Source: Deltaproteobacteria bacterium IMCC39524 (lineage in GTDB: Bacteria > Desulfobacterota > Desulfuromonadia > Desulfuromonadales > BM103). From it: a stretch of 64,000 bases of DNA. Position 1 is the stretch's first letter. The number at the start of each line of letters is the position of its first letter. The stretch is taken from positions 372,001 through 436,000 of the forward strand of contig JARUHJ010000003.1 in assembly GCA_029667085.1 (NCBI GenBank). Reading direction: 5' to 3'. The position numbers and the translations under genes were made by a program. The notes beneath the pieces were generated by a model. The model worked only from the letters and a program-made list of their open reading frames with translations. It searched no databases and had not been told where the DNA came from. Shown piece by piece: positions 16,145-24,953 of this stretch.

Positions 16145-18835
16145 TTAAGAATCAGTTGAGTTGCCAAGGGCTGCGTCAATGATCTGTTGTTGTTCTTCCT
16201 TGTGGCGACGGTGTGATCCGACCGCGGGCGCTGCTGCAGCCCGACGTCCGCAATATTCAGGATTTCTGCCTATGGCCCGGCCCAGTCGGTATTGCAGGTG
16301 GGGCCAGGGTCCCATATTCTTCGGCTCTTCCTGAACCCAGACAATGCGTTGAGCGTCGCTATATCGATTTACTGCTTCCTGTAATACCTCCTGATGGAGA
16401 GGATAAAGTTTCTCTATGCGCAACAGGCCGATGTCCTTCCTGTTCTCAGCGTCAACTGCGGCCTGGAGCTCGTAGTAAATTTTACCGCTACAGAGAAGCA
16501 GTGTCTTAACTTGTTCCGGCGGTGTGCTACAAGGCAGAATCGCCTGAAAAGAACCTTCGCTCAACTCTTCAAGAGTGCTGCTGCAGGCTGGAAAGCGCAG
16601 GAGACTTTTCGGGGTGAAGACGATTAATGGCCGACGGTAGGGGAGTTTGCACTGCCGGCGCAGGAGGTGAAAAAGTTGTGCCGGGGTACTTGGATAGGCG
16701 ACGTGCATATTGTTGTCGGCACAGAGATTCATGAAACGTTCAATGCGGGCGTTTGAATGCTCTGGTCCCTGGCCTTCGTAGCCATGCGGTAGAAACATCA
16801 CCAGACCGCTGGAGCGGTCCCACTTGGTGCCGCTCGTACCGATGAACTGGTCGATGATGACCTGGGCGCCGTTGGCAAAGTCACCAAACTGGGCTTCCCA
16901 GATTGTCAGACCGTGCGGCGTTTCCAGTGAATAACCGTATTCAAGGCCCAGCACAGCAGCCTCAGAGAGCATGCTGTCGTAAATCTGGATTGCAGCCTGG
17001 CTTTTTCCCAGGAAGGCCAGAGGGACATAAAGTTGCCCGTTTTTCTGGTCAACCAGGGTTGAATGTCGTTGGTTGAAGGTGCCGCGACGCGAGTCCTGTC
17101 CCGAGAGGCGTACAGGGGAATGCTCAATCAATAATGAGGCAAAGGCGAGTGCTTCAGCGTTGGCCCAATCGATACCTTCCCCTTTGAGGAGGCTCTCTTC
17201 GCGGCGTTTGAGAAGACGTGCAATTTTAGGGTGAGCGTTGAATTTCTCCGGCAGGCTTGCCATCCGCGAGCCCAGTTTTAAGAGGGTTTCCGCGTCAACC
17301 TTGGTCTCCGGCTCTTCCCGTGAATATTCGCGTTTTATGCCCGTCCACTTTGCCTGGAAACCTACATCGGTTTGTGGCTTGGTTTCTCCTTCAAGGGCCT
17401 CTTCGAGGCGCTGAGTTATCTTGTCGACACGTTCCTTGACCAATTGAGGCTCAAGGCCACCTTCAATCAATTGTTGTGCGTAAATTTCATGTAGTGGGGG
17501 TCTTTGGCGAATCTTCTCGTACATGAGCGGTTGTGTGAAAAAAGGCTCATCTCCTTCATTGTGACCATGGCGACGATAGCAGATGACTTCAACGACCACG
17601 TCTTCACCGAACTCTTGGCGATATTCCAATGCCAGGTTGGTCGCATAAACGGCTGCTTCAGGATCTTCGCCGTTGATATGAAAGATAGGCACCATGAGCA
17701 TTTTGGCGATATCAGTGGCGTAAAGGGTCGAACGTGCGTGGGCTGGGGCGGTGGTGAAGCCGATCTGGTTGTTGATAACCAGATGAAACGTGCCGCCCGA
17801 CTGGTAGCCATCAAGCTGGGAGAGGTTAAGAACTTCCGGCACCAAGCCTTGACCGGCAAAGGCGGCATCGCCATGAAGCAGTACCGGCAACACTCTTTTC
17901 TTGCCGCCAGGTCCGTAGCTGACATGTCGGGCTCGACACCTGCCGATTACCACGGGGTCGACAGCTTCAAGGTGGCTCGGGTTGGCCGCTAGACTGAGAT
18001 GAATATTGTGTCCGGAGGGGAATGATCGGTCAGTAGAGTACCCCTTATGATACTTCACATCGCCATCGCCAACAAATGCCAGTTCGAGATTGTCCTGGAA
18101 TTCGGCGAAGATATTCTCCAGCGGTTTGTTGAAAATATTGGCCAGCACGTTGAGGCGGCCACGATGGGCCATCCCCATAATCAGATCACTGACCCCTCTT
18201 TCTGCGGCCTGCATCAACAAGGTGTCCAAGAGTGGAATGATGGCCTCCCCACCTTCCAGTGAGAAGCGTTTCTGACCGAGGAACTTGCGATGAAGAAATG
18301 CTTCGAAAAGGGTCGCTTCCTGAAGTTTCTCAAGGATGTGCAGTTGCTCGTCGCGAGCCAGGTTGGGTTGATTGCGGTTTTCTTCCATACGCTTCTTCAG
18401 CCAGGTCCGTTTTTTCGGATCCTGAATGTGCATGAACTCCACGCCAATTTTCCCGCAATAGGTCTCTTTGAGCAGGTCAATAATTTCACGAAGGGTGGCT
18501 TTATGTTTTGGGAAGCGTAGCGGGTAAAAGGTTCGGTCGAGGTCGTCTTCAGTGAGACCGAATGCCGCCAGGTTCAGTTCTGCGTGTTCGGCCTGTTCGG
18601 GTGAGAGAGGATCCGTGCTGGCCTGCAGGTGTCCGAGGTCGCGATATCGGTAAATCAGGGAGTCGACAGAAGACGTTTTGGCCGCCAGGTCGCAATCGGT
18701 AGCCGGAGCTTGACTGGCAAGCTCGAAGCCTTCGAAAAAAGCCTGCCAGTCGGCCGAAACCTGGTCAGGATCGGATTTCCATAGTTGAAATTGCTCTTCT
18801 AGCCACTGAGGGCTGACATTGCTGGCTATACTCAT
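16145..18835 (-). CDS. sucA: 2-oxoglutarate dehydrogenase E1
   Basis: The thiamine-diphosphate E1 of 2-oxoglutarate dehydrogenase, a TCA-cycle enzyme. The 896-residue protein starts with the E2-binding motif region (SPQWLEEQFQLWKSDPDQV). It contains the typical HRGRLNVLANI segment, the thiamine-diphosphate-binding HGDAAFAGQG loop and, in the second half, WEAQFGDFANGAQVIIDQF. The C-terminus ends in WVQEEPKNMGPWPHLQYRL. A sigma70-like promoter lies about 145 bases upstream. A complete oxidative complex like this is notable in a probable anaerobe, which often uses a ferredoxin-dependent enzyme instead. Confidence 0.96.
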   Translation of the reverse strand: MSIASNVSPQWLEEQFQLWKSDPDQVSADWQAFFEGFELASQAPATDCDLAAKTSSVDSLIYRYRDLGHLQASTDPLSPEQAEHAELNLAAFGLTEDDLDRTFYPLRFPKHKATLREIIDLLKETYCGKIGVEFMHIQDPKKRTWLKKRMEENRNQPNLARDEQLHILEKLQEATLFEAFLHRKFLGQKRFSLEGGEAIIPLLDTLLMQAAERGVSDLIMGMAHRGRLNVLANIFNKPLENIFAEFQDNLELAFVGDGDVKYHKGYSTDRSFPSGHNIHLSLAANPSHLEAVDPVVIGRCRARHVSYGPGGKKRVLPVLLHGDAAFAGQGLVPEVLNLSQLDGYQSGGTFHLVINNQIGFTTAPAHARSTLYATDIAKMLMVPIFHINGEDPEAAVYATNLALEYRQEFGEDVVVEVICYRRHGHNEGDEPFFTQPLMYEKIRQRPPLHEIYAQQLIEGGLEPQLVKERVDKITQRLEEALEGETKPQTDVGFQAKWTGIKREYSREEPETKVDAETLLKLGSRMASLPEKFNAHPKIARLLKRREESLLKGEGIDWANAEALAFASLLIEHSPVRLSGQDSRRGTFNQRHSTLVDQKNGQLYVPLAFLGKSQAAIQIYDSMLSEAAVLGLEYGYSLETPHGLTIWEAQFGDFANGAQVIIDQFIGTSGTKWDRSSGLVMFLPHGYEGQGPEHSNARIERFMNLCADNNMHVAYPSTPAQLFHLLRRQCKLPYRRPLIVFTPKSLLRFPACSSTLEELSEGSFQAILPCSTPPEQVKTLLLCSGKIYYELQAAVDAENRKDIGLLRIEKLYPLHQEVLQEAVNRYSDAQRIVWVQEEPKNMGPWPHLQYRLGRAIGRNPEYCGRRAAAAPAVGSHRRHKEEQQQIIDAALGNSTDS

Positions 18836-18978
18836 CGATACCCCTGTTGATGATGATCTGTTATGCGTTTTAACGCTACGGAGAAAGAAGCCTTCCCAAA
18901 ATTGCCCTTGCTGCGTCCCTATTTCAACACAACATGCGATTCATGGATACTGAAGGCCGGGAAAAATGAACTGCGCAA

Positions 18979-19007
18979 ATTATATCAAGGGGTTGGCGTT
19001 CAGGCAA
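18979..19007 (-). promoter_or_regulatory. Candidate sigma70 promoter of the suc operon
   Basis: On the minus strand, TTGCCT and TATAAT are separated by 17 bases. Transcription would start about 18970, giving a leader of roughly 135 bases before sucA. The remaining 18836-19083 gap shows no other clear feature. Confidence 0.5.
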
Positions 19008-19083
19008 ACGGGTCGGAGCTTAGAGGGAGGGTTTTTGAACCCTTGACCGAAGATCCTTTCCTGCCCCCTGTAGCCGGGAAACT

Positions 19084-20073
19084 TTAAGGCTGCGCTTTTG
19101 GCTTGCAAACCCCCTTTTTGCATGAGAGCTCCGAGTCGTAAGGAAGGTCATCGAGAAAGCGCTCAGCCTGTATCGCTGCCATGCAACCGGTCCCTGCCGC
19201 GGTCACCGCTTGACGGAATTGTTGGTCCTGAACGTCACCTGCAGCAAAGACTCCGGAGATATTGGTCTCCGTGCCGTTTTTGGTGAGCAGGTAACCTTCG
19301 TTGTCCATCTCCAGTTGACCTTCGAAGAGAGAGGTGTTTGGTCGATGGCCGATGGCGATAAAGATGCCATCGCAGTCCATCTCAGTTTCCATGCCGGTTT
19401 TAAGATTTTTGATGCGGGTTCCGGTTACGCCGCTTGTGTCAGTGAGAATCTCTGTGAGCTCGGAGTCCCACTTGAAGTTGATCGCTTTGTTGCCCAGCGC
19501 CCGGTCAGCGAGAACTGGTGTCGCCCTTAGAGAATCACGGCGATGAACAACGGTTACTTTCTTGGCAAAGCGGGTCAAAAAGACAGCCTCTTCCATTGCA
19601 GTATCGCCACCGCCAACGACAACGACTTCACGGTCGCGATAGAAAAATCCATCGCAGGTTGCACAGACTGATACTCCCTTGCCGTAGAGCGACTCTTCGT
19701 TGCCCAAGCCGAGAAGCTTTGGCGAGGCCCCGGTCGTGATGATCAGAGAGAGGCAGCGGTAGAGCTCTTCTCCCACCCAGAGTCTGAAAGGACGTTCCTG
19801 CAAGTCGACCTTGGTGACGTCACCCTCGACAAATTGAGTGCCGAAACGCTCTGCCTGAAGTTTCATCTTTTCCATCAATTCAGGGCCGTCTATGCCTTCC
19901 GGGAAGCCGGGAAAGTTGTCGACCGCCGTCGTGGTGGTCAATTGCCCGCCAGGCTGAAGACCGTGGATCATCAGGGGGCAGCAACGGCTGCGCGCAGCAT
20001 AGATGGCGGCGGTGAGGCCTGCCGGGCCTGAGCCGAGGATGATCGTTTCGTAAATCAGGTCAGGGTTGCTCAT
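19084..20073 (-). CDS. trxB: Thioredoxin reductase
   Basis: A flavoprotein that reduces thioredoxin with NADPH. The 329-residue protein begins MSNPDLIYETIILGSGPAG with the FAD site. It has the redox pair CATC in VCATCDGFFYRD (about 136-147), the NADPH site VVGGGDTAMEEA, and the C-terminal FAD motif GVFAAGDV. GGGAGA lies before the ATG at 20073, so I prefer this start to the longer frame reaching 20199. It overlaps the end of lipA by 14 bases, which suggests coupling. The tail contains two further cysteines (CKKGVC), an addition not seen in the standard family. Confidence 0.94.
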   Translation of the reverse strand: MSNPDLIYETIILGSGPAGLTAAIYAARSRCCPLMIHGLQPGGQLTTTTAVDNFPGFPEGIDGPELMEKMKLQAERFGTQFVEGDVTKVDLQERPFRLWVGEELYRCLSLIITTGASPKLLGLGNEESLYGKGVSVCATCDGFFYRDREVVVVGGGDTAMEEAVFLTRFAKKVTVVHRRDSLRATPVLADRALGNKAINFKWDSELTEILTDTSGVTGTRIKNLKTGMETEMDCDGIFIAIGHRPNTSLFEGQLEMDNEGYLLTKNGTETNISGVFAAGDVQDQQFRQAVTAAGTGCMAAIQAERFLDDLPYDSELSCKKGVCKPKAQP

Positions 20074-20950
20074 CGGAATCTCCCTCGAATTGTTCTGCAG
20101 CGTGATAGGAAGAACGCACCAGCGGCCCTGCTTCGACATGGGCGAAGCCGAGTTGCAGGCCAATGTCTCGCAAACTCGAGAATTCTGAAGGTTCGACATA
20201 GCGAACCACCGGCAGGTGGTGACGGGTTGGCTGGAGGTATTGTCCCAGTGTCAGCATGCGGCAGCCTGCTTTCTGGAGGTCTTGCATGACAGTGGGAATC
20301 TCACCCATGGTCTCCCCCATGCCGAGCATCAGGCCCGACTTGATTGGAATGTCGGGAGCTGCCTGCGCGGCTGCAGCGAGCAAGTTCAGAGAGCGCTGGT
20401 AGTCGGCGCCAGCCCTGGCAAGAGGATAGAGCCTGGGAACAGTCTCCAGATTGTGGCCGAAGATGGCCGGTTTGGCCATGAGGATCGTGCTCAAGGCTTC
20501 GTGGTTTCCCTGCAGGTCGGGCACAAGCAATTCAACCCGACATTCCGGACGGTAATCATGAATCGCGCGGGTCACGGCTGCAAACTGGGCGGCGCCACCA
20601 TCTTCGAGATCGTCACGTGTGACCGATGTGATCACTGCGTGATTCAATTCCAGTTCAGCAACAGCTCTGGCGACTTTGTCCGTTTCCTGTGGATCGACAG
20701 ACAGAGGTTTTTCGTGGGTAACATTACAAAAACGGCAATCACGGGTACAGTGGTCACCCAGGATCATGAAGGTTGCCGTGCCCTTTTCCCAGCATTCTCC
20801 CTGGTTGGGGCAGGCCGCGCTGCGGCAGACGGAATGCAGCCCCTGCTCGCGGTGCAGGCGATCGATACGGGCGTAGTTCGGTCCTGCCGGAAAACGAACT
20901 TTGAGCCAATCGGGTTTACGTGGTGGGCGGGTCTTCATATTCATTGCCAA
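20060..20950 (-). CDS. lipA: Lipoyl synthase
   Basis: LipA is a radical SAM enzyme that inserts two sulfurs into the octanoyl group on lipoyl domains. The 296-residue protein has both clusters: the auxiliary CRSAACPNQGEC (about 41-52) and the radical SAM CTRDCRFC. The length is typical. Its product is needed by SucB encoded nearby. The gene is followed by trxB with a 14-base overlap. No lipB was seen in the window. Confidence 0.96.
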   Translation of the reverse strand: MAMNMKTRPPRKPDWLKVRFPAGPNYARIDRLHREQGLHSVCRSAACPNQGECWEKGTATFMILGDHCTRDCRFCNVTHEKPLSVDPQETDKVARAVAELELNHAVITSVTRDDLEDGGAAQFAAVTRAIHDYRPECRVELLVPDLQGNHEALSTILMAKPAIFGHNLETVPRLYPLARAGADYQRSLNLLAAAAQAAPDIPIKSGLMLGMGETMGEIPTVMQDLQKAGCRMLTLGQYLQPTRHHLPVVRYVEPSEFSSLRDIGLQLGFAHVEAGPLVRSSYHAAEQFEGDSDEQP

Positions 20951-21236
20951 ATCAGAGGTCGTAAGGGCTTAAAAACAGTGAATTTAATAATAACTGATAG
21001 AGTGCCGGGAGGCTATGGTTATCGAGAGGATTTTATCGAAAAGAGCTTCGGGGCAGCAGGATTACTGCACTAACGAATGGCCATGCAGGAAGAAACTGCC
21101 TCAGGGTTGATGGCAGCCAGCTCTTCACGTTGTATCAGACGTCCCGGTCTGAGGGTCGACCGGGACGCCGATTCTGACAAACCTCAAACCCGTTTATTGT
21201 TTCTTGCTATTCAGGCTGGGCGTTTAACTTTGTCGC
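20951..21236. other. Intergenic, lipA to rubredoxin
   Basis: About 285 bases without a convincing gene. A 10-bp stem, CGTCCCGGTC/GACCGGGACG (21140-21167), has no T-run, so it is a structured element rather than a clear terminator; it may lie in the 3' region of the rubredoxin transcript. Confidence 0.4.
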
Positions 21237-21395
21237 TTAGGCGGCTTCGAAATTGCTTTTATCTGCACCACAGAGGGGGCAGCACCAATCCTCAGGCAGA
21301 TCTTCGAAAGAGGTGCCGGGGTCAATGCCGTTGCCGGGATCGCCTTCAGCCGGGTCGTAGATGTAGTCACAGATTACGCAACGAAACTTGGTCAT
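21237..21395 (-). CDS. Rubredoxin
   Basis: A small electron carrier with one Fe(Cys)4 site, used in oxygen or peroxide detoxification in anaerobes. The 52 residues read [19 protein letters not shown] and so on, with C6, C9, C39 and C42 in CVIC and CPLC. AAGGAG lies 7 bases before the ATG. A neighbouring C38 (WCCPLC) precedes the second cluster, a common rubredoxin feature. It is a monocistronic gene on the minus strand. Confidence 0.95.
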   Translation of the reverse strand: MTKFRCVICDYIYDPAEGDPGNGIDPGTSFEDLPEDWCCPLCGADKSNFEAA

Positions 21396-21517
21396 GATGT
21401 ACTCCTTGAGAATTTAGTAGTTGGCCAAAGCGGCCAAAATATCCAGACCATTCTAGTGCAAGAATGAATTCTGACAAGTGTAGATTTGAGAAAATGGTTC
21501 TATAACCCAAAAAATGT

Positions 21518-21620
21518 TTAACGCAAAGGCGCAAAGAGCGCAGAGGGAAAAGGCTTCAAAGTCTTAAAAATGGGTCAATTCCGATTATTGATCTCTGCGT
21601 CCCAGCGTCTTTGCGTTAAT
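21518..21620. repeat. Inverted repeat of CGCAAAG type
   Basis: The left arm TTAACGCAAAGGCGCAAAG and the right arm, whose reverse complement is ATTAACGCAAAGACGCTGG, pair over most of their length. It is the same type of intergenic element as those near bases 49 and 936, but with a CGCAAAG instead of CACGAAG core. Confidence 0.7.
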
Positions 21621-21702
21621 AAATAGCCTGAGTTTGCCTTGTCTTTGTTTTGGTTGAGGTCCGAAAAAAAGCAAATGCTTTTAATCAGGTGCAAGTAATT
21701 GC

Positions 21703-22371
21703 TCAGTCAATCATCCCGATCAGAGCCTGAACGGTTTTTTCGATGCCTTCAGCAGCTTCTGAAATCCTGCCGGCAAGCATGTAAGCCGGGCTTGAAACCA
21801 GCTTATTGTCGCGATCTATGACAAATTCTTCAACAGGACACTGAATATGCTCTGAGCCAAGCGCAGCGAGTGCTGCTGCGGTTCCCTCATCGTTGCCAAT
21901 CGTTAGTTTGGGCGAGATGTTTTCGTCACCCAGGACCTTGGAAAGGACTGCCGGGGCGATGCAGACAGCAGCAATCGGTTTCTTTGCAGCGTACATTCCC
22001 TTGAGCAGGCGAGCTGTCTCAGCATTGACTTCACAGTCAGCGCCAGCGACAGCGAAGTTGCAAAGGTTCTTCGCGGCCCCAAAACCTCCGGGCAATATCA
22101 ACGCGTCAAGATCAGAGGCCTGAACCTTTGCCAGGTCTTGAATCTTGCCCCGGGCGATGCGAGCAGACTCAATCAGTACGTTTCGAGTTGCGCCGGCTTC
22201 AGGCTCTCCGGTCAGGTGATTGATGACGTGCATCTGGGGAATATCCGGAGCCATGCAGACGGCTTCAGCGCCGGCGCGATCAATGGCCAGTAAGGTGATG
22301 ACTGCTTCGTGGATCTCGCTGCCGTCGTAGACGCCGCAGCCGGACAGGATGACACCGATACGCTTTGCCAT
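21703..22371 (-). CDS. elbB: ElbB-type glutamine amidotransferase-like protein
   Basis: A 222-residue DJ-1/PfpI-like protein matching ElbB (also called sigma cross-reacting protein 27A). The E. coli protein has glyoxalase activity and has been linked to isoprenoid synthesis, but the physiological role is unclear. The N-terminal VILSGCGVYDGSEIHEAV motif and the nucleophile-elbow region AAVCIAPAVLSKVLG (catalytic Cys) are clear. The gene is monocistronic; the ATG at 22371 is well placed behind an AGGAG site. Confidence 0.9.
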   Translation of the reverse strand: MAKRIGVILSGCGVYDGSEIHEAVITLLAIDRAGAEAVCMAPDIPQMHVINHLTGEPEAGATRNVLIESARIARGKIQDLAKVQASDLDALILPGGFGAAKNLCNFAVAGADCEVNAETARLLKGMYAAKKPIAAVCIAPAVLSKVLGDENISPKLTIGNDEGTAAALAALGSEHIQCPVEEFVIDRDNKLVSSPAYMLAGRISEAAEGIEKTVQALIGMID

Positions 22372-22840
22372 AAGACTCCTCCTGAAATTGTGATGATGGC
22401 TATCTTTTTACAAGGTTATGTCAAGATTAAAGAAAAATTCAGGCATGTCAAGATTGTTGAAATTTGTTCTGCCTCTTGCCTCAATCATGCTTATCTCTTC
22501 ATGATACCTGATATGGGAGGTCAGTGAGTATGGCGGCGGCGTAAAAGTTTTTATAAATGTCAGAATTGAGCCCTTAACTCTTTTCTCGAGAGTTGCCGGT
22601 CCAGATTGACTTAAACGCTTGTTTTCGTTACTGTACGAAGTTGTAAAATAAGGGCTCGCACTTTTTCTCTTAAACCTGTTGCTCGATAGGGCCAGTGAGC
22701 CGCTTGGTAGAACAGCTTCGCAGAAGACTTGATCCTTTGTACGCCACGATCGACCCTGTCGTTGTCGTTCGATTGATAGTCAGGACCCGGGTGTCTTCCA
22801 CCCGATAGAAATATATGCTCACTCCAAATGTGGAGGTCTC
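22372..22840. other. Intergenic region with a possible long leader
   Basis: A stretch of 469 bases between divergently oriented genes has no gene. TTGACT (22606-22611) and TACTGT (22629-22634), 17 bases apart, could be a promoter for the operon starting at 22841; transcription would give a leader of about 200 bases. This contains hairpins, for example CGGGTG/CACCCG near 22787-22803. I could not match it to a known riboswitch. Confidence 0.4.
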
Positions 22841-23110
22841 ATGGCCAAACTGGTAGACAATCCTAAACTGGCATTTCGTTTAGCCCGTGCCATCGTCTCG
22901 GATATCGCCCTTTACAATCAGGAGAAGGTGAAGGAAGGGATCAAAAATGACTCGATTTTTGAAGTCCTGACCGAAGAACTGCAAGAGGGGCGTGATCACT
23001 TCTATGGTCGGGTTTCTCCTGACCTGGACGATCGAGCTCATCTTTATGATCGGGCAATCGTCGATGTCATGATTAAGCAGGCCGGCAAGATCGAAAGTTC
23101 GATCTGGTAG
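22841..23110 (+). CDS. Conserved protein of unknown function (89 aa)
   Basis: An 89-residue, mainly helical, soluble protein. The middle LYNQEKVKEGIKNDSIFEVLTEELQEG is rich in charged residues, and a HLYDRAIVDVMI segment follows near the C-terminus. A good AGG-containing site (GTGGAGG) lies before the ATG. It is 5 bases from the next gene, the pseudouridine synthase, so it is part of that transcript. I do not recognise a defined family; similar small proteins occur in Geobacter relatives. Confidence 0.8.
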   Translation: MAKLVDNPKLAFRLARAIVSDIALYNQEKVKEGIKNDSIFEVLTEELQEGRDHFYGRVSPDLDDRAHLYDRAIVDVMIKQAGKIESSIW

Positions 23111-23115
23111 ATTGC

Positions 23116-24135
23116 ATGCCTGAACCCCGCTGCTTTCAGGTCAGCCCCGATGATGTTTCGGTGCGCCTGGATCGTTTCCTGGATGACAACCTGCCGGAGG
23201 TTACCCGCTCGCAGATCAAGCGTCTTATCGATGAGGGTGCTGTCACTCTGGATGGGGCCACGAGTAAGGCAGGCATCAAGTTGCGGGGGGGCGAAGAGAT
23301 TCGCGTGGTTTTGCCTGAACCTGTTGCGACAGCAGCTCAGGCCGAAGCTATTCCATTGGCGGTTCTTTACGAGGACTCCGCCCTGATCGTTGTTAATAAA
23401 CCGGCTCATTTTGTGGTGCACCCGGCACCGGGCCACCAGAGCGGCACGTTGGTCAATGCTTTGCTGCATCACTGCCAGGATCTCTCTGGTGTTGGTGGGG
23501 AGTTGCGGCCCGGCATCGTTCATCGTCTCGACAAGGACACCTCCGGTGTGATGGTCGCCACCAAGGATGACCAAACCCACCAACATCTGGCCAGCCAGTT
23601 CAAAGACCATACGATTCAACGGCGCTATCGGGCCTTGGTCCATGGTGTGGTGGCAGCAAATAAGGGCAGTATTGACCAGGCGATTGGCAGGCATCCGGTG
23701 CATCGTAAGAAGATGTCTACCGATGCCCGTATCAGTCGTACTGCTGTGACGCACTGGAAAGTTTTGCGTCGCTATGAGGAGGATCGCCTGACACTTGTCG
23801 ATCTGCTGCTGGAGACGGGCCGAACCCACCAGATTCGGGTCCACCTGACCGGGATGGGCTCTCCGGTTGTCGGCGACCCCCTCTACGGCGGAGCCAGTCG
23901 CGCCAAGTCAATCAGCGACACTGTGCTACGGAAAATGATCGTCCATCTGGAACGGCAGTTCTTGCACGCCTGGCAACTTGGCTTTGCTCACCCTGATGGC
24001 AGGGCCATGCTGTTCCAGGCCGCTTTACCGAAAGAGTTGCAGGAGATCCTCAGCTACCTTGAGGAAAAATATCACTACGAACCTGCCGCACTTGCGATCG
24101 AAGCATGTGCGGGTCCGGTTGAAACGGCTTATTGA
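23116..24135 (+). CDS. rluD: RluA/RluD family rRNA pseudouridine synthase
   Basis: Converts uridines to pseudouridine, probably in 23S rRNA. The 339 residues begin with an S4 RNA-binding domain (about 10-70), then the catalytic domain with HRLDKDTSGVMVATKD, where the aspartate is catalytic. Typical downstream motifs are LVDLLLETGRTHQIRVHL and VVGDPLYGG. The order of domains fits RluD (23S helix 69), but RluA/RluC paralogues cannot be ruled out. The stop overlaps the pgeF start by one base (TGATG). Confidence 0.93.
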   Translation: MPEPRCFQVSPDDVSVRLDRFLDDNLPEVTRSQIKRLIDEGAVTLDGATSKAGIKLRGGEEIRVVLPEPVATAAQAEAIPLAVLYEDSALIVVNKPAHFVVHPAPGHQSGTLVNALLHHCQDLSGVGGELRPGIVHRLDKDTSGVMVATKDDQTHQHLASQFKDHTIQRRYRALVHGVVAANKGSIDQAIGRHPVHRKKMSTDARISRTAVTHWKVLRRYEEDRLTLVDLLLETGRTHQIRVHLTGMGSPVVGDPLYGGASRAKSISDTVLRKMIVHLERQFLHAWQLGFAHPDGRAMLFQAALPKELQEILSYLEEKYHYEPAALAIEACAGPVETAY

Positions 24136-24929
24136 TGAATACTGTTAAGCAAGGCAAAATTCACTATCTGCAGCCTGATTGGGTAGGTCAGAACCGCTTG
24201 GTCGCAGGCTTTACCACGCGTAACGGCGGCTGTAGCCGGCCCCCTTTTAATTCCCTCAACCTTGGCTTCAATTCCGGTGACCAGATGTCACAGGTAGAAG
24301 CAAATCGTGCCGCAGTGGCCAGAGCCTTTGACCTGGAGCCGCATCTTTTGCTGACGGTTAACCAGGTTCACGGCACCGAGATTCTGGTTATTGACGAGTC
24401 GAACCTGGAAGTCTCTCATTTCCAGCGCGTCGCAAGCGATGCCATTATTACCAATCAGCGTAATATTCTCATTGGTATTCTTGTGGCTGACTGTTTTCCG
24501 GTTATTCTATACGATCAGAAAAAACAGGTAGCCGCGGTGGTTCACCTCGGTTGGCGTGGCACGTCCGCCGGCTTGTTGGGCCGCACCGTAAAGGCCATGC
24601 AGGAGATCTTTGGTTGTCTGGCGACGGACCTTTGTGCTGCTATCGGCCCGGGCATTGCGGCCCACAGGTATGAAGTTGATCGTCCTGTGCGTGATGCTTT
24701 TCGACAAGGGGTTGGTCAGTGGCAGAGGATCGTCAAGGAAGTTACTCTCGGCCATTGGCAGCTTGATCTGCAGAAAAGCGTTATGTTGCAACTCGATGAA
24801 GCAGGAATTAGCCGGTCGGTGATTGATACGGTTGCGGAATGCACCTGCTGTCACAAGGAAACGTTTTTCTCCTACCGGCGTGACGAAGGACGAACCGGCC
24901 GTCAAATGGGTTTTGCCTTGTTACGTTAA
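24135..24929 (+). CDS. pgeF: Peptidoglycan editing factor PgeF
   Basis: PgeF (YfiH, formerly the polyphenol oxidase or laccase family) removes wrongly incorporated residues from muropeptide precursors. The 264-residue protein has the metal/catalytic motifs VHLGWRGTSAGL and AIGPGI, and the C-terminal CTCCHKETFFSYRRDEGRTGR. I chose ATG 24135, overlapping the rluD stop, over the in-frame TTG three bases earlier. The rluD-pgeF pair is widely conserved. Confidence 0.92.
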   Translation: MNTVKQGKIHYLQPDWVGQNRLVAGFTTRNGGCSRPPFNSLNLGFNSGDQMSQVEANRAAVARAFDLEPHLLLTVNQVHGTEILVIDESNLEVSHFQRVASDAIITNQRNILIGILVADCFPVILYDQKKQVAAVVHLGWRGTSAGLLGRTVKAMQEIFGCLATDLCAAIGPGIAAHRYEVDRPVRDAFRQGVGQWQRIVKEVTLGHWQLDLQKSVMLQLDEAGISRSVIDTVAECTCCHKETFFSYRRDEGRTGRQMGFALLR

Positions 24930-24953
24930 CATCTTTTGAAAGGAAGTCGCTTC

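Noticed and set aside
15001-16182. 393-codon plus-strand frame opposite sucB
   Set aside because: It mirrors the codons of the well-supported E2 gene; no ribosome site, no recognisable domain.
18863-19087. 74-codon plus-strand ORF between sucA and trxB
   Set aside because: No ribosome site or family, and it overlaps the suc promoter region.
21077-21397. 106-codon plus-strand ORF opposite rubredoxin
   Set aside because: It is antisense to rubredoxin, which has clear CxxC motifs and a strong ribosome site.
22640-22840. Cyclic-di-GMP or other known riboswitch in the long leader
   Set aside because: Key conserved words of the GEMM class and other common riboswitches are not visible.
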